Assembly: GCA_902785855.1 (NCBI GenBank) | Contig: CADAAJ010000014.1 | Coordinates: 1-44,164 of the forward strand | DNA: 44,164 bases | Direction: 5' to 3' | From: an uncultured Methanobrevibacter sp. | GTDB lineage: Archaea > Methanobacteriota > Methanobacteria > Methanobacteriales > Methanobacteriaceae | In this document: piece by piece, positions 1 to 9,378 of the stretch | How the letters are laid out: the number at the start of each line of letters is the position of its first letter | Numbering within the stretch: the first letter of the stretch is position 1 | Notes under the pieces: model-generated | What the model was told of the DNA's origin: nothing | The model's database searches: none | The model's input: only the letters and a program-made list of their open reading frames with translations | Program-made: the position numbers and the translations under genes

Positions 1-98
1 GTTGCTTCAGCAACAAGTTCTTGGTCTTCTTCACTAGCTCCCAATTCTTTTAATATTTCTTTTACAAGAGCCATTTCTTTATCTTTCATTATTTTCAT
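1..98 (-). CDS. Probable malate/L-sulfolactate dehydrogenase (LDH2/MDH2 family), N-terminal fragment
   Basis: Only the first 32 codons lie in the window; the gene runs off the left edge. The start ATG at 98 sits 4 nt after a strong AGGAGGAG ribosome binding site that overlaps the purM stop codon, so it is co-transcribed with purM. The visible N-terminus (MKIMKDKEMALVKEIL, then an acidic GASEEDQ stretch) resembles the first helix of the LDH2/MDH2 NAD(P)-dependent dehydrogenases, which include malate dehydrogenase and the ComC sulfolactate dehydrogenase of coenzyme M synthesis. From memory, Methanothermobacter has such a gene next to purM and the CPSF gene. No catalytic residue is visible, so the family assignment rests on a short match and gene order. 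Confidence 0.5.
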   Translation of the reverse strand, partial: MKIMKDKEMALVKEILKELGASEEDQELVAEA

Positions 99-108
99 TT
101 TTCTCCTC

Positions 109-1128
109 CTAGTATTCAATCACGTCATTATTAAAAGTTTTCACTGTAATTTTATCATTATCAGTTACTTTACCAATAATTTGGCATTTACAATATTCTT
201 TTAGAGTATTCATTATGTTGTCAGCTTCTTTTTCATCACAAATAACAACAAATCCTACACCCATGTTGAAAACTTTATACATTTCTTTAATATCAACATT
301 TTGCTCATAAATTAATTTAAATATTTCTGGAACTTCTGGTAGATTATTAATTTCATAACCTACACCTTTTTTCAAACGTCTGAGGTTTGTAAATCCTCCT
401 CCGGTTATATGTGCAAGTCCATTAATATCATATTCTTTTTCAAATAATGCAACAATAGGTTTAACATAAAGTTCTGTTGGTCTAATTAATTCTTCACCAA
501 TTGTAGTTTTACCATTTGGCATTTTATCATTAATATCTAATTTAGCATCATCAAACAGTGCTTTTCTTGCTAAACTATATCCATTAGAATGAATTCCATT
601 ACTTTCAATACCTATTAATACATTTCCTGGACTTATATTTTCTCCAGTTATGATTTTATCAATATCTACAAATCCGATTCCGGTACCTGCAAGATCAAAA
701 TCTTTAATGATTCCAGGTAATGATGCTGTTTCTCCTCCAATTATTGCAATTTTTGATTCATTTGCACCTTTTACAAGGCCTTCAGCAATTTCTGCAGCTC
801 TTTGAGGATCAGGTTTTTCAACAGCAAGGTAGTCTACTAATGCTATTGGTTCTGCACCAACACATAAAATATCATTAACTACCATTGCAATACAGTCAAT
901 ACCTACAGTATCGTATTTGTTCATCATTTCAGCAATTAAAATTTTACTTCCAACACCATCAGTACTCATTGCAATAGCTTTGTCACCTAATTTAACTAAA
1001 GCAGCATAATGACCACTGTCGGTGATTATATCTCTACATTCTAATGTTGATTTAAGTTTATCTGCTAATTTTGATACAGTTGCAGCTTCTAAATCAATGT
1101 CTACACCAGATTCTGAATAAGTAACCAT
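109..1128 (-). CDS. purM: Phosphoribosylformylglycinamidine cyclo-ligase (AIR synthetase)
   Basis: Cytoplasmic enzyme of de novo purine synthesis that closes the imidazole ring of FGAM to give AIR using ATP. The 339-residue length is normal. Family features are visible: the start ([16 protein letters not shown]), the DGVGSK motif near residue 57 that helps bind [12 protein letters not shown] near residue 135, [13 protein letters not shown] near residue 177 and the [14 protein letters not shown] segment near residue 240. A GGGTG-type ribosome binding site precedes the ATG. It lies 74 nt downstream of fttA in the same direction, and that gap holds an AT-rich TATA-like stretch (about 1186-1197) that could give it its own promoter. 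Its stop codon overlaps the ribosome binding site of the next gene. Confidence 0.95.
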   Translation of the reverse strand: MVTYSESGVDIDLEAATVSKLADKLKSTLECRDIITDSGHYAALVKLGDKAIAMSTDGVGSKILIAEMMNKYDTVGIDCIAMVVNDILCVGAEPIALVDYLAVEKPDPQRAAEIAEGLVKGANESKIAIIGGETASLPGIIKDFDLAGTGIGFVDIDKIITGENISPGNVLIGIESNGIHSNGYSLARKALFDDAKLDINDKMPNGKTTIGEELIRPTELYVKPIVALFEKEYDINGLAHITGGGFTNLRRLKKGVGYEINNLPEVPEIFKLIYEQNVDIKEMYKVFNMGVGFVVICDEKEADNIMNTLKEYCKCQIIGKVTDNDKITVKTFNNDVIEY

Positions 1129-1202
1129 TTTTTACACCCTATTGTTTATCTAAAGTAATTATTTAATTAGTAATATTTTTGTTTTATATAATATATAATT
1201 CT

Positions 1203-3116
1203 TTAATGTATTCTTACACAATCTAAATTAATTGGAGTTTTAGTTTCGATTTTATAACTTCTGTGGATTGATGAAGCTAAATCTACTGCCTTATATGGAT
1301 CTCCATGGCAGGTTATTACTTTGTCAGGTCTTGGATTAAGTCTTTTCACATATTCCATTAGTTGTCTTCTATTTGAGTGTCCACTAAATCCATTAATTGT
1401 TTTAACTTCCATTTTAACACAGAATGGTCTTGTTCTTCCATCTTCATCTTCAAGAGGAATTTCTTTCCATCCTTTTTGGACTCTTCTTCCCATTGAACCT
1501 TCAGATTGATATCCTACAAATATTAATGTGTTTCTTTCATCTTCACATAACCATTTGAAGTATTCAACTGAATTTCCTCCAGTTAACATACCTGATGTTG
1601 ATAAAATAATGGCAGGTTCTCTACTTTCAACAATTTCTTTTCTTTGATCGTAATTTTGAACCTTTTTAAACATATCTGAAACAAATGGGTTTCTACCCAT
1701 ATGGAAGATTTGGTCTCTTAAATCTTTACTTAAATATTCTGGTCTTGCAGTGTGAATTGCAGTTGCTTCCCAGATCATTCCGTCAATGTAAATAGGAACT
1801 TCTTCAATTAATCCGTGTCTCATATATTCTTCTAAAACAACCATAAGTTCCTGTGCTCTTCCTACTGCAAATACTGGAACTAATATTTTTCCACCACGTT
1901 TAAGTGTTTTGTAGATTGTTTTCATCATTTCTTTTTCTGCATTATTTCTTGATGGTTGGACATCTTCTCTTCCACCATATGTACTTTCCATTATTACAGT
2001 TTCAGCACGTGGGAAACGTATGGTTGCAGGTTCAAGTAATCTTGATGGTTCATATTTGAAATCTCCAGTATATACTAAATTATGAGCTCCGTCTCCAATA
2101 TGCATGTGGGAAATTGCTGAACCTAAAATGTGTCCTGCATTGTGAAGTGTTAATCTTATATCTGGGGATATGTCAGTTACTTCACCATAATCCAATGTGA
2201 TTGTATTTTTAATTGCTTGTTTAACATGTTTTGATGTGAAAGGTAATGGATTACCTTCTCTGTGAGCAATATCTAAGTGGTCAAATTGTAATAATGTTGT
2301 TAAATCTCTTGTTGGGGTTGTACAGTATACTGGTCCTTCATATCCGTAATGGTAAAGGTATGGTACAAATCCACAATGATCTAAGTGAGCATGAGATATA
2401 ATAACTGCGTCTAATTCTTCAATTGAAAATTCTGGAGCATTTAAGTAAGGAAATGCATTTTTATTATCGGATGCTGCAACATTAACTCCACAATCTAATA
2501 AAACACGACTATTTGGTGTTTGTAAAAGCATGGATGAACGTCCTACTTCTTTAAATCCGCCCATTGAGGTAACTCGGGCCCAATCATTTGGATATTTACT
2601 TCCTTGGTGAATTTGACGTCCAAGACGTTGTAATAATTTTTTCCTATCTTTACTACTGTTCTTTTGAATAGTTCTAATTTTTCCAATAATGTCTGAACTA
2701 ATTGGAGGGGTTCTTAATATTTTAGGTGCCCATCCAGTATTTTTAACAATACTTCTTGATGTTACACCATATTTTCCAATAACAAGACCTGGTTTTTTAG
2801 CAGTAATTACTACTTCACAAGTAACAGTATCAAAGTAAATATCTGTTATTTCAGCTCCTTCTGGAACAATTTCATGAATTTTATTAATTGTGTCTTCTGG
2901 TTCAAGTAAAGCACTTTTGTCAGATCTAATAATAATTCTTTTTCTAAGTTCTTTAGCAAGTGACCTTATAAGATCACCGTTTTCAGTTATAATTTCTGGA
3001 TTTTTAGTATAAACTACTACTTCAGGTCCTTCAAATTCAACTTTTGAAACCTGAATTTCATTAGGTAGTTTATCTAAAATCTCTTTTTTAATTTCATCTA
3101 AAATATCTGAAGTCAT
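1203..3116 (-). CDS. fttA: Transcription termination factor FttA / aCPSF1 (KH plus beta-CASP metallo-beta-lactamase RNase)
   Basis: Archaeal homologue of the eukaryotic CPSF73 nuclease. The family cleaves nascent transcripts behind RNA polymerase and drives termination at U-rich sites. Two N-terminal KH-type domains cover roughly residues 1-145, with a GKYG turn near residue 112. The metallo-beta-lactamase core follows, with the zinc motif HAHLDH near residue 242, then a beta-CASP domain and the late motifs SGMLTGG and [11 protein letters not shown]. The 637-residue length is typical. The gene lies between psmB and purM, an order I recall from other Methanobacteriales. A TATA-like AT-rich stretch near 3203-3213 and an inverted repeat lie upstream. 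The several hairpin plus U-tract sites in this window are plausible substrates, though that is inference. Confidence 0.93.
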   Translation of the reverse strand: MTSDILDEIKKEILDKLPNEIQVSKVEFEGPEVVVYTKNPEIITENGDLIRSLAKELRKRIIIRSDKSALLEPEDTINKIHEIVPEGAEITDIYFDTVTCEVVITAKKPGLVIGKYGVTSRSIVKNTGWAPKILRTPPISSDIIGKIRTIQKNSSKDRKKLLQRLGRQIHQGSKYPNDWARVTSMGGFKEVGRSSMLLQTPNSRVLLDCGVNVAASDNKNAFPYLNAPEFSIEELDAVIISHAHLDHCGFVPYLYHYGYEGPVYCTTPTRDLTTLLQFDHLDIAHREGNPLPFTSKHVKQAIKNTITLDYGEVTDISPDIRLTLHNAGHILGSAISHMHIGDGAHNLVYTGDFKYEPSRLLEPATIRFPRAETVIMESTYGGREDVQPSRNNAEKEMMKTIYKTLKRGGKILVPVFAVGRAQELMVVLEEYMRHGLIEEVPIYIDGMIWEATAIHTARPEYLSKDLRDQIFHMGRNPFVSDMFKKVQNYDQRKEIVESREPAIILSTSGMLTGGNSVEYFKWLCEDERNTLIFVGYQSEGSMGRRVQKGWKEIPLEDEDGRTRPFCVKMEVKTINGFSGHSNRRQLMEYVKRLNPRPDKVITCHGDPYKAVDLASSIHRSYKIETKTPINLDCVRIH

Positions 3117-3150
3117 ATAATCCCTTCAAAAAAAGTGAGTGTATAGAATA

Positions 3151-3193
3151 GTTTGTAAACGCTATAAGCTATAATTAGTTAAATTTTACAAAC
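3151..3193. promoter_or_regulatory. Inverted repeat between psmB and fttA
   Basis: In the 129-nt gap between psmB and fttA, GTTTGTAAA at 3151-3159 is mirrored exactly by TTTACAAAC at 3185-3193. A second pair, AAAAAGTG near 3129-3136 and CACTTTTT near 3200-3207, lies outside it. The repeat sits between a TATA-like stretch and the fttA start on the minus strand, so it could be an operator or an mRNA leader hairpin. Palindromes of this size are not rare in such AT-rich DNA. Confidence 0.35.
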
Positions 3194-3245
3194 CATTTAC
3201 ACTTTTTATATTAAAAAAATAGTTAGTTATGAAAAATTAGTTTAA

Positions 3246-3860
3246 TTATATTTTATCAAGAATCTTATTAATTTTTTCATTGTCTAACATTTCAAAGCCA
3301 TCTTTATCTACTTTAGCAACTAAATATCCATTACCTGAAAATGTGTCACGTTCAGCAGCTGCTCTAATGGCTCTTATTGCAATTTCAATTCCTTCATTAG
3401 TTGTTAAGTCATCTCTAAATCTGTCTTCAAGAACACCGTATGCTACGATGGAACCTGATCCAGTTGAGATATAAGTATCTTCTATCATACCACCAGCTGG
3501 GTCTAATGAATAAAGTGAAGGTTTATCTCCATCCATTCCTCCAAGTAATGTTTGAACATACATTGGTCCTGAACGTAATATGTTTGCAGTTAATGATGCA
3601 GCTGCTTTAACACTGATTTCATCATTATTTCTCATTTGATATAATGATACTTCTGCTTCAATAACTTTCATTAAACTTTGAGCATCTCCAACGGAACCAG
3701 CTATGGTTGTTACAATATGATCGTCAATTTTAAATATTTTTTCTGCAACTTTATGAGCTACAAGGTTTCCCATACTAGCTCTTCTTTCGCTTGCAAATAC
3801 AACTCCGTCTTTACAAGTAATTCCAACGGTTGTTGTACCTTCTAATATTTTATCATCCAT
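3246..3860 (-). CDS. psmB: Proteasome beta subunit (catalytic)
   Basis: Forms the inner catalytic rings of the archaeal 20S proteasome in the cytoplasm. The first 8 residues (MDDKILEG) are a propeptide, and autocleavage after Gly8 exposes Thr9 as the N-terminal nucleophile. Counting from that threonine, Glu17 and Lys33 of the catalytic set are in place (SERRASMG and then AEKIFK). The SGSGS turn near residue 132 is also typical. At 204 residues it has normal length. A GAGGTG ribosome binding site precedes the ATG, and the start region is divergent from taw2 across an AT-rich intergenic stretch of about 180 nt containing TATA-like motifs for both directions. Confidence 0.95.
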   Translation of the reverse strand: MDDKILEGTTTVGITCKDGVVFASERRASMGNLVAHKVAEKIFKIDDHIVTTIAGSVGDAQSLMKVIEAEVSLYQMRNNDEISVKAAASLTANILRSGPMYVQTLLGGMDGDKPSLYSLDPAGGMIEDTYISTGSGSIVAYGVLEDRFRDDLTTNEGIEIAIRAIRAAAERDTFSGNGYLVAKVDKDGFEMLDNEKINKILDKI

Positions 3861-4043
3861 TTAAATACACCTCATATAAGTATTTAAAATATATCTTATT
3901 TCAACTACTCATAGGTTAATACAACAAAATAAATTAATTTTTAATTAATTTTATTTAAAATCAGAATCAATTAATTAGTATAAAACTAACAATATTAATA
4001 TTTGCTATTAGAATATATAAACTTTTCTTTTAGAGGTGTGTTA

Positions 4044-4772
4044 ATGAAATATAAAAAAATTGGTGATATCTTAATTTTAGATAATAATTCCTCACAGGAA
4101 GATTATGAATCATTATCTAAAAAACATAATGTTAAAACAATAATGAAAATTGACCATATTGAAGGAACTAAAAGAGAACCAGTTTTCAAAATTCTTTATG
4201 GTAATGATACACAGACAATAAATAAAGAAAATGGATGTTTATTTAAACTGGATTTGGCGAAGGTGATGTGGTCTAAGGGAAATAATAATGAAAGATTAAG
4301 AATAGCTAAATTGGTTGAAGATGATGAAACTGTATTGGACATGTTTGCGGGTATTGGTTATTTTTCTATTCCTATTGGTGTGCACTCAAATGCAGAAAAG
4401 ATCATATCAATTGAAATTAATCCAAATTCTTATAATTTTTTATGTGAAAATGCTAAATTAAATAAATTAGATAATCTAATTCCTGTTTTAGGTGATTGTA
4501 TGGTCGAAACTCCTAAATTTAAAGCAGACAGAATTGTTATGGGTTATGTTAAAACAACTCATCACTATCTTAATGTTGCAATTAATAGTTTAAATAAAGG
4601 TGGAATTATCCATTATCACGAAACGGTTCCAGAAAAATTAATTGATATAAGGCCTATTGAAAGGATTAAAAATGAATCTGGTAATCGGGATGTTGAATTG
4701 TTGAATTTAACAAAAATAAAAAAATACTCTCCTGGAGTATGGCATGTTGTTGTTGATGCTAGGATAAATTAG
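4044..4772 (+). CDS. taw2: tRNA(Phe) wyosine aminocarboxypropyltransferase Taw2 (Trm5/Tyw2 family)
   Basis: A Rossmann-type enzyme that uses SAM. Taw2 transfers the 3-amino-3-carboxypropyl group onto demethylwyosine at position 37 of archaeal tRNA(Phe). The SAM site DMFAGIGYFSIPIG is near residue 100, and the later motif reads VMGYVKTTHHYL followed by GGIIHYHETV. Trm5 methyltransferases usually have an NLP motif there, so GY points to Taw2 rather than Trm5. I chose ATG 4044 over the upstream possibility at 4002 because a TATA box (ATATATAAA, about 4013-4021) is centred 27 nt before it and GAGGTG lies just ahead. With this start the protein has 242 residues. The 3' end overlaps the convergent cofG end by 14 nt. 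Trm5 is the main alternative. Confidence 0.8.
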   Translation: MKYKKIGDILILDNNSSQEDYESLSKKHNVKTIMKIDHIEGTKREPVFKILYGNDTQTINKENGCLFKLDLAKVMWSKGNNNERLRIAKLVEDDETVLDMFAGIGYFSIPIGVHSNAEKIISIEINPNSYNFLCENAKLNKLDNLIPVLGDCMVETPKFKADRIVMGYVKTTHHYLNVAINSLNKGGIIHYHETVPEKLIDIRPIERIKNESGNRDVELLNLTKIKKYSPGVWHVVVDARIN

Positions 4773-5844
4773 ATATTTTATTTAAAATTTTTTCATTTAA
4801 CCAGATATCATTAATGTATTTTTCATAAACACACAATCTTTCAACCAATTCAAATCCTGCATCTTTTGTAAGATTTTCAAGTTCATCAATTCCTGGCCAT
4901 GGTGATGTAATATTCACAAAATCCGGGCTAACTGGTGAAACTCCTCCCCAGTCATCTGCACCGCATAATAAAAATATTTGTGCGGTGTCTTTGTTTAAAT
5001 TAGGAGGTACCTGAATACTAACATCAGTATCTTTAAACACCAAACATCCAGCAATAACAGTTCTAATCATATCTAAAAAATTAGGTTCTGGGAAGTTTTC
5101 CATTTCAATACCTGGTATTGGGGTAAAATTTTGAATAATGACTTCTTGAATATGTCCATATTTATCATAAATTTCTCTAATTTTTAATAATGAATCAGCT
5201 ATTTCCTCTTTTGTTTCACCAATTCCAATTAATATACCAGTTGTGTATGGAATTTTAAGTTTTCCAGCATTTTCGATAGTCTCAATTCTTAATTCCGGAT
5301 TTTTTCCTGGACTTTTTTTATGTGCTGGTAAATCCATTAATCTTTTTGATGAATTTTCAAGCATTAATCCCATTGAAGCATTTACTTCTTTTAGTCTTTT
5401 TAAATCTTCATAACTATAGTTTCCACCATTTGTATGTGGTAATAGGGTGGTTTCATCTAAAGTCATTTGACATATATCAACAACATAATCTGTCATTGTT
5501 TCATATCCGTATTCTTTTAATTTTAATTGTACAATTTCTTCTTCATCTGCATCTTCACCAAAAGCAAACATAGCTTCTTTACATCCATATTCTTCAGCTT
5601 TTTTCAAACTTTCTAATATTTCTGTTTTACTTTTTAAAATTATTGCTTCTGGATTAGTAGAATCCTTTTTAAAATTACAATATCCGCAGTCATTTCTGCA
5701 GATTTCAGTTATTGGTATAAAAATATTTTTAGAATAAGTAATAAGATTATTCTCCTTATTTTCAGTTTGAGACATGTATTTTACAATGTCATGTCTTGTT
5801 GAATTTAAAATTTGGAGAATATCTTTTTTATTTAATTTAGGCAT
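4759..5844 (-). CDS. cofG: 7,8-didemethyl-8-hydroxy-5-deazariboflavin synthase subunit CofG
   Basis: Radical SAM half of FO synthase. With CofH it builds the deazaflavin chromophore of coenzyme F420 from tyrosine and a flavin precursor. The iron-sulfur motif CRNDCGYC near residue 50 matches CxxxCxxC, followed by the family-typical NFKKD. Later conserved stretches are FGEDADEEE, TGILIGIGET and VPPNLN. ATG 5844 was preferred over the GTG at 5856 because it falls directly after the stop of the preceding gene (TAA-T-ATG), a normal coupled arrangement; it gives about 361 residues. It is the last gene of mptA / unknown / cofG, so methanopterin and F420 synthesis are probably co-regulated here. Its end overlaps the convergent taw2. 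Confidence 0.9.
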   Translation of the reverse strand: MPKLNKKDILQILNSTRHDIVKYMSQTENKENNLITYSKNIFIPITEICRNDCGYCNFKKDSTNPEAIILKSKTEILESLKKAEEYGCKEAMFAFGEDADEEEIVQLKLKEYGYETMTDYVVDICQMTLDETTLLPHTNGGNYSYEDLKRLKEVNASMGLMLENSSKRLMDLPAHKKSPGKNPELRIETIENAGKLKIPYTTGILIGIGETKEEIADSLLKIREIYDKYGHIQEVIIQNFTPIPGIEMENFPEPNFLDMIRTVIAGCLVFKDTDVSIQVPPNLNKDTAQIFLLCGADDWGGVSPVSPDFVNITSPWPGIDELENLTKDAGFELVERLCVYEKYINDIWLNEKILNKISNLS

Positions 5845-5845
5845 A

Positions 5846-6286
5846 TTATTCTTCACGTTTTGAAACAGTAACTTCTACATATAATGGTGGAAGTTCGTGT
5901 TTATCTTCCCATATAGCTATTACAACATCATAAGATGGAAGTTCAAATACTTTGTATTCGACTACAAGACCCATGGACTCTAATTCTTCTTTCATTCTCA
6001 TAAATCCATGTTTATCTATGGAACTTGTAATTTCTTCATTTTCTTTGATATGTTTGTCACCGGATTTTAATATTTCAGTAATTGTATCTGATGTTGCATC
6101 TATTTCTTTTCCACCTATGATTTCCCCGATTTGTGAAAGTTTTGATTGAAGTTCGTTAATAGGTAGGACTTTCCTAGATTTTCCTCTTACAATTAATATA
6201 TTGTCATTGTCTATTGCAGGTTTTGAACCTTTAAATGAGTCAAAAAAGCCCATTACATCTCCTGCAATTTCATAAGTTTTCTTCAT
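5846..6286 (-). CDS. Conserved methanogen protein of unknown function (possibly DUF2120)
   Basis: A 146-residue soluble protein with no signal peptide, membrane segment or cysteine cluster. It looks like a family I remember from Methanobacteriales under the label DUF2120, starting with a KTYEIAGDVMGFF-type helix followed by GSKPAIDNDNILIVRG, but I cannot confirm the label. It lies 11 nt after mptA and one base before cofG, so it is very probably co-translated with two coenzyme-synthesis enzymes. That context suggests a role linked to C1 carriers but proves nothing. A second ATG at 6252 has a better ribosome binding site (AGGAGATGTA) and would give a protein 11 residues shorter; family similarity favours the longer start. 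Confidence 0.6.
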   Translation of the reverse strand: MKKTYEIAGDVMGFFDSFKGSKPAIDNDNILIVRGKSRKVLPINELQSKLSQIGEIIGGKEIDATSDTITEILKSGDKHIKENEEITSSIDKHGFMRMKEELESMGLVVEYKVFELPSYDVVIAIWEDKHELPPLYVEVTVSKREE

Positions 6287-6297
6287 TAAATCAGATC

Positions 6298-7236
6298 CTA
6301 CATATTTAATTCAGATTTTAATTCACCAAGGGTGGTTACTTTTTCTGCAAATGCGTTGTGTCTGTGAATACTTTCATGATTTTCTTGACGTGATGTTATT
6401 AAAGTGTCGTCTGGAAAATCAGAGTACAAATTAACTATTTTTTCCATCATGTTTCTAACACAATCTTCAACAAAAACAGGTTTTCTGTGTGCATTCATAA
6501 CAGTTGCATTTTCATCTGGTCTTTTAAGTAATTCACATACTGGTGAACTCATTGAACTTTCAATAATATCAATGATATCTTCTGCTTCAACTTTTTTGTT
6601 TTCAGGAACTTCGATTAATAGTGTTCCAACACCTCTTTGGTTGTGTGAAGCAAAAGTTACAGTATCTAATACTTTTTGAGTGGTTTCTTCATCTAAAAAT
6701 TCTAATAATTTATTTTTATCTGATTCTCTTACAGATTCTTGTGCACAAGGGCAAACTGTCATTCCAATTACTTCTGCACCAATACTTTTTCTAATTTCAA
6801 TATTCCCATTTTCATCTCTAAATCCAATAGCTTTAGCTTTTAGTTTAGCTGTTTCCTGGGCATTATTCTTGGTTACAGGGGATGTTCTCATAAACATGAA
6901 ATCTGTTGTCATTGAAATTTCAACACGTTTAGCATATTCATGTTTACTCATCATTTTATCAACTATTTTTGCACACAATGATTCAACATCAACAGTTGAG
7001 TCTTTAGCTACAGTTTCGAGAACTTCACTAATAGCTTCCGGGTTCCTAGACATATGCACTCCTTTTTGGTCATTTGGTAAATCTACAAATGCATCAAAGG
7101 TTGGCAATAGAATTATAGGTCTTTTTTTTGTTCTGTCTAATTGTAATAATTTTTTTACTCCAGTAACACCTACTCTTGTGAGTTTGATAGGTATATTTGG
7201 AGCATCGTCTTGAGTATCGGGTAAGCAAACTGCCAA
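6298..7236 (-). CDS. mptA: GTP cyclohydrolase MptA (FolE2-like, methanopterin pathway)
   Basis: First committed enzyme of methanopterin synthesis, converting GTP to a 7,8-dihydroneopterin 2',3'-cyclic phosphate with a mononuclear metal. The start PDTQDDAPNIPI, the metal-site motif GVHMSRNPEAI near residue 60, and MTVCPCAQESVRE near residue 160 are diagnostic of MptA/FolE2. Length of 312 residues is normal. The start codon is TTG at 7236 behind GAGGTT; no ATG in frame would keep the conserved N-terminus. A TATA-like element (AATATATAAA near 7290-7300) and a short palindrome lie upstream. It heads the mptA / unknown / cofG operon. Confidence 0.93.
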   Translation of the reverse strand: MAVCLPDTQDDAPNIPIKLTRVGVTGVKKLLQLDRTKKRPIILLPTFDAFVDLPNDQKGVHMSRNPEAISEVLETVAKDSTVDVESLCAKIVDKMMSKHEYAKRVEISMTTDFMFMRTSPVTKNNAQETAKLKAKAIGFRDENGNIEIRKSIGAEVIGMTVCPCAQESVRESDKNKLLEFLDEETTQKVLDTVTFASHNQRGVGTLLIEVPENKKVEAEDIIDIIESSMSSPVCELLKRPDENATVMNAHRKPVFVEDCVRNMMEKIVNLYSDFPDDTLITSRQENHESIHRHNAFAEKVTTLGELKSELNM

Positions 7237-7258
7237 TTTAATAACCTCATATTTAATT

Positions 7259-7303
7259 AATAATATTTAATATTATTATTTCACTTTATTTATATATTTG
7301 TTA
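7259..7303 (-). promoter_or_regulatory. mptA promoter region with 19-bp palindrome
   Basis: On the minus strand a TATA-like AATATATAAATA lies near 7290-7303, about 25 nt ahead of a perfect palindrome at 7259-7277 (9-bp arms AATAATATT around one central base). The palindrome would fall at or just after the transcription start, a usual place for a repressor site. It consists only of A and T, so chance origin is possible. The whole gap between lrp and mptA (7237-7409) has no other recognisable element. Confidence 0.4.
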
Positions 7304-7409
7304 TAAAAATCTAATTTTTTTGTAAAATTAATATAATATAGTAAAATATTTATTACATCATTTTGTATAAAACATTATTTTGTTATAAAAAAATTTAAAA
7401 AAAAATAAA

Positions 7410-7886
7410 TTATAAGATGTTAGAAGATCCCATATCTTCTTTAATAACATCTAATACAGTTTGAGTATAAGTTCTTTCTATAATTGGGTCTTTTAATAAT
7501 TCTTTAATAAATCCATTTAATTCGTTGGTGTTTCTGAATTTAGCAATTAAAAATGCATCATATTCTCCAGTAACATCATAAATTCCAACAACATTTTTAT
7601 TAAAGAATGTTTTTTCTTCCCAATTTTTAAGTTTACCACCTTTAACTCTAACACCGATGATTGTAGTTAAAACGAATCCTAATTTTTCATGGTCTATAAC
7701 TGGTGAAAATTTTTTAATTACACCAGATTTTACCATTTTGTCAATACGATTGTGAACAGTTCCAACAGAAACATCTAAACTACGTGAAATTTGTCTGTAT
7801 GATGTTCTTACATCTTCATTAATGATTTTGAGTATATTAACATCGGTATCATCTAATTTTACAACATTATCTTTAGTTTTAACCAT
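7410..7886 (-). CDS. Lrp/AsnC family transcriptional regulator
   Basis: A 158-residue DNA-binding regulator. The N-terminal winged helix-turn-helix occupies about residues 10-60 (LDDTDVNILKIINEDVRTSYRQISRSLDVSVGTVHNRIDKMVKSGVI region), and the C-terminal half has the RAM/AsnC ligand-binding fold (FVLTTIIGVRVKGG, then VVGIYDVTGEYDAFLIAKF). Such proteins form dimers or octamers and respond to amino acids. It has its own 243-nt upstream region containing a candidate palindrome, which would suit autoregulation. It is not tightly coupled to mptA (173 nt away), so its targets cannot be read from the sequence. Confidence 0.9.
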   Translation of the reverse strand: MVKTKDNVVKLDDTDVNILKIINEDVRTSYRQISRSLDVSVGTVHNRIDKMVKSGVIKKFSPVIDHEKLGFVLTTIIGVRVKGGKLKNWEEKTFFNKNVVGIYDVTGEYDAFLIAKFRNTNELNGFIKELLKDPIIERTYTQTVLDVIKEDMGSSNIL

Positions 7887-8129
7887 ACTTTTTCTCCATT
7901 CAATTGTTATAATAAAATAACTTGTTATATTATACTAATCTTTTTTATATTATTTAAACTTTATATTATTTTAACATATTTTTGGAAAAATTTATAATTT
8001 TTTGTAGTACCGATGTTACAATATAAAATTATTATAAAATTAATTAATAATTATTTTTTAATATTATGTATTTAATATGGAATATGAATATTATTGAATA
8101 TTTTATAATTTTTGTGTGAAATTATAAAT
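7887..8129. promoter_or_regulatory. Intergenic region upstream of the Lrp gene with candidate operator
   Basis: A very AT-rich 243-nt gap with no gene. At 8002-8021 TTGTA and TACAA flank 10 bases (GTACCGATGT), the only GC-containing block of the gap. Lrp-family operators are often short inverted repeats of this kind, and the site lies about 116 nt upstream of the lrp start. A TATA-like run near 7930-7960 could serve lrp. The operator call is inference. Confidence 0.3.
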
Positions 8130-9290
8130 TTATTTAGATAAATTATTCAAAATATCTTTTATTTCATTAATTTTAGCATCACATTTGATTCCTAGAGGAT
8201 TATAATGTGTTTTTGTAGTTAAATAACCTTCATTTTTGAGTTTATCAAAAATTAAGTCAAGTTTAGGTGCACTAATCTTTAAAGATTTGCATATTGCATG
8301 TGCATCATAAAAAGTTGCTGGGCCATCTGATTCTTCAAGGCATAAATTCAATAATTTTAATGCTTCTTTTTTAGTATTTATTTTTTTATTTTCAGTTTCA
8401 TCAATCATTAATTTTATAAATTCACTATCTTGAAGGTCACCTAACCATAAAGGACCGGCATGAATTAATTTTTCACCGCAAACAGGACATTTATCATCTA
8501 TTACTGTTGCAAGACCTTTTGAAGTTTGGCGGTGTAGACAATGTTTACAATGACTAATATATCCAATATTTTTTAGTGATTTGTCACATTTTTTAGGGCC
8601 TTTTTTAACTTCTATGTATAATCTCATATAATGTTCAGTACTATGGGACATTTTTACTTCAATATATTTTCCATATTTTGAAAGAGTTAATGCAACAAAA
8701 CCTGCTAATATTCTAATTCCTGTTTCGTGACAATATTCACTTTTATATGGTTTTGCATTATATTTCCTAATGCAGGGAGCTTGATAAGTTCCACATAATG
8801 CAGAGGTATCTGTTGCAGTAACACATAAAAGAGAATTTCTGCGTGCACAATATCCTGCAGAATCAATGAATGGAGAAGGTGTTCCAAAAGGATCTATATC
8901 AATAACATCAAATTCTCCTCTTTTTAATCTTAAAAACATACTTGCATCATGTTGTGAAATTTCGATGTTATCTAAATTATTCAAATCAATATTGTGCTGT
9001 TCATAATAATTTGCTGTTTCACTTATATCGTTAATATAAACATGTCCAACACCATCAATCTCATTTTTATAACGAATTCCTCTAATACCACTTCCACCAA
9101 ATAAATCACAAATATCTATTTCTCTTTGTTCTTTTTTTTGGAATGCTTGGATTGCAAGTATTGATAAATCTCTATTTAATTCCATATGAGGGTTATAAAA
9201 AACAGGTGCTTCAGATGATACTTTTTCAAATTCCGGAAATTCGATTTTTGTCAATCCTTCTTCAATTCTTTTAATTTTATAATTTTGCAT
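8130..9290 (-). CDS. trm1: tRNA (guanine26-N2)-dimethyltransferase Trm1
   Basis: Methylates N2 of G26 in tRNA using SAM, acting in the cytoplasm. The N-terminal domain starts ITKIEFPEFEK-like and includes APVFYNPHMELNRD. The SAM motif DLFGGSGIRGIRY is near residue 63, and the catalytic DIDPFGTPSPF near residue 131 is diagnostic for Trm1. A zinc-binding region follows (CKHCLHR then CPVCGEK, about residues 249-278). The C-terminal 100 residues form the usual winged-helix part. Length 386 is typical. There is no clear ribosome binding site at the ATG, and an AT-rich element about 26 nt upstream fits a leaderless mRNA. Confidence 0.94.
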   Translation of the reverse strand: MQNYKIKRIEEGLTKIEFPEFEKVSSEAPVFYNPHMELNRDLSILAIQAFQKKEQREIDICDLFGGSGIRGIRYKNEIDGVGHVYINDISETANYYEQHNIDLNNLDNIEISQHDASMFLRLKRGEFDVIDIDPFGTPSPFIDSAGYCARRNSLLCVTATDTSALCGTYQAPCIRKYNAKPYKSEYCHETGIRILAGFVALTLSKYGKYIEVKMSHSTEHYMRLYIEVKKGPKKCDKSLKNIGYISHCKHCLHRQTSKGLATVIDDKCPVCGEKLIHAGPLWLGDLQDSEFIKLMIDETENKKINTKKEALKLLNLCLEESDGPATFYDAHAICKSLKISAPKLDLIFDKLKNEGYLTTKTHYNPLGIKCDAKINEIKDILNNLSK

Positions 9291-9327
9291 TAATTATCAC
9301 GCATTTTTTTTAATAATTATGTAATGT

Positions 9328-9357
9328 TTTAAATATTATTAGATTTAAATATTATTA
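9328..9357 (+). repeat. Tandem 14-bp direct repeat in the trm1-degT promoter region
   Basis: TTTAAATATTATTA occurs at 9328-9341 and again, identically, at 9344-9357, with two bases between the copies. The second copy lies 22-35 nt before the ATG of the DegT gene and overlaps the expected TATA position. It may be two binding sites on one face of the helix or a simple AT-rich duplication. Confidence 0.5.
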
Positions 9358-9378
9358 TAATATACAATGGTGATATAA

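Noticed and set aside
6404-7213. Two long plus-strand frames opposite mptA
   Set aside because: They are Ser/Ile/Phe-rich mirror frames of a clear gene, with no ribosome binding site or family match.
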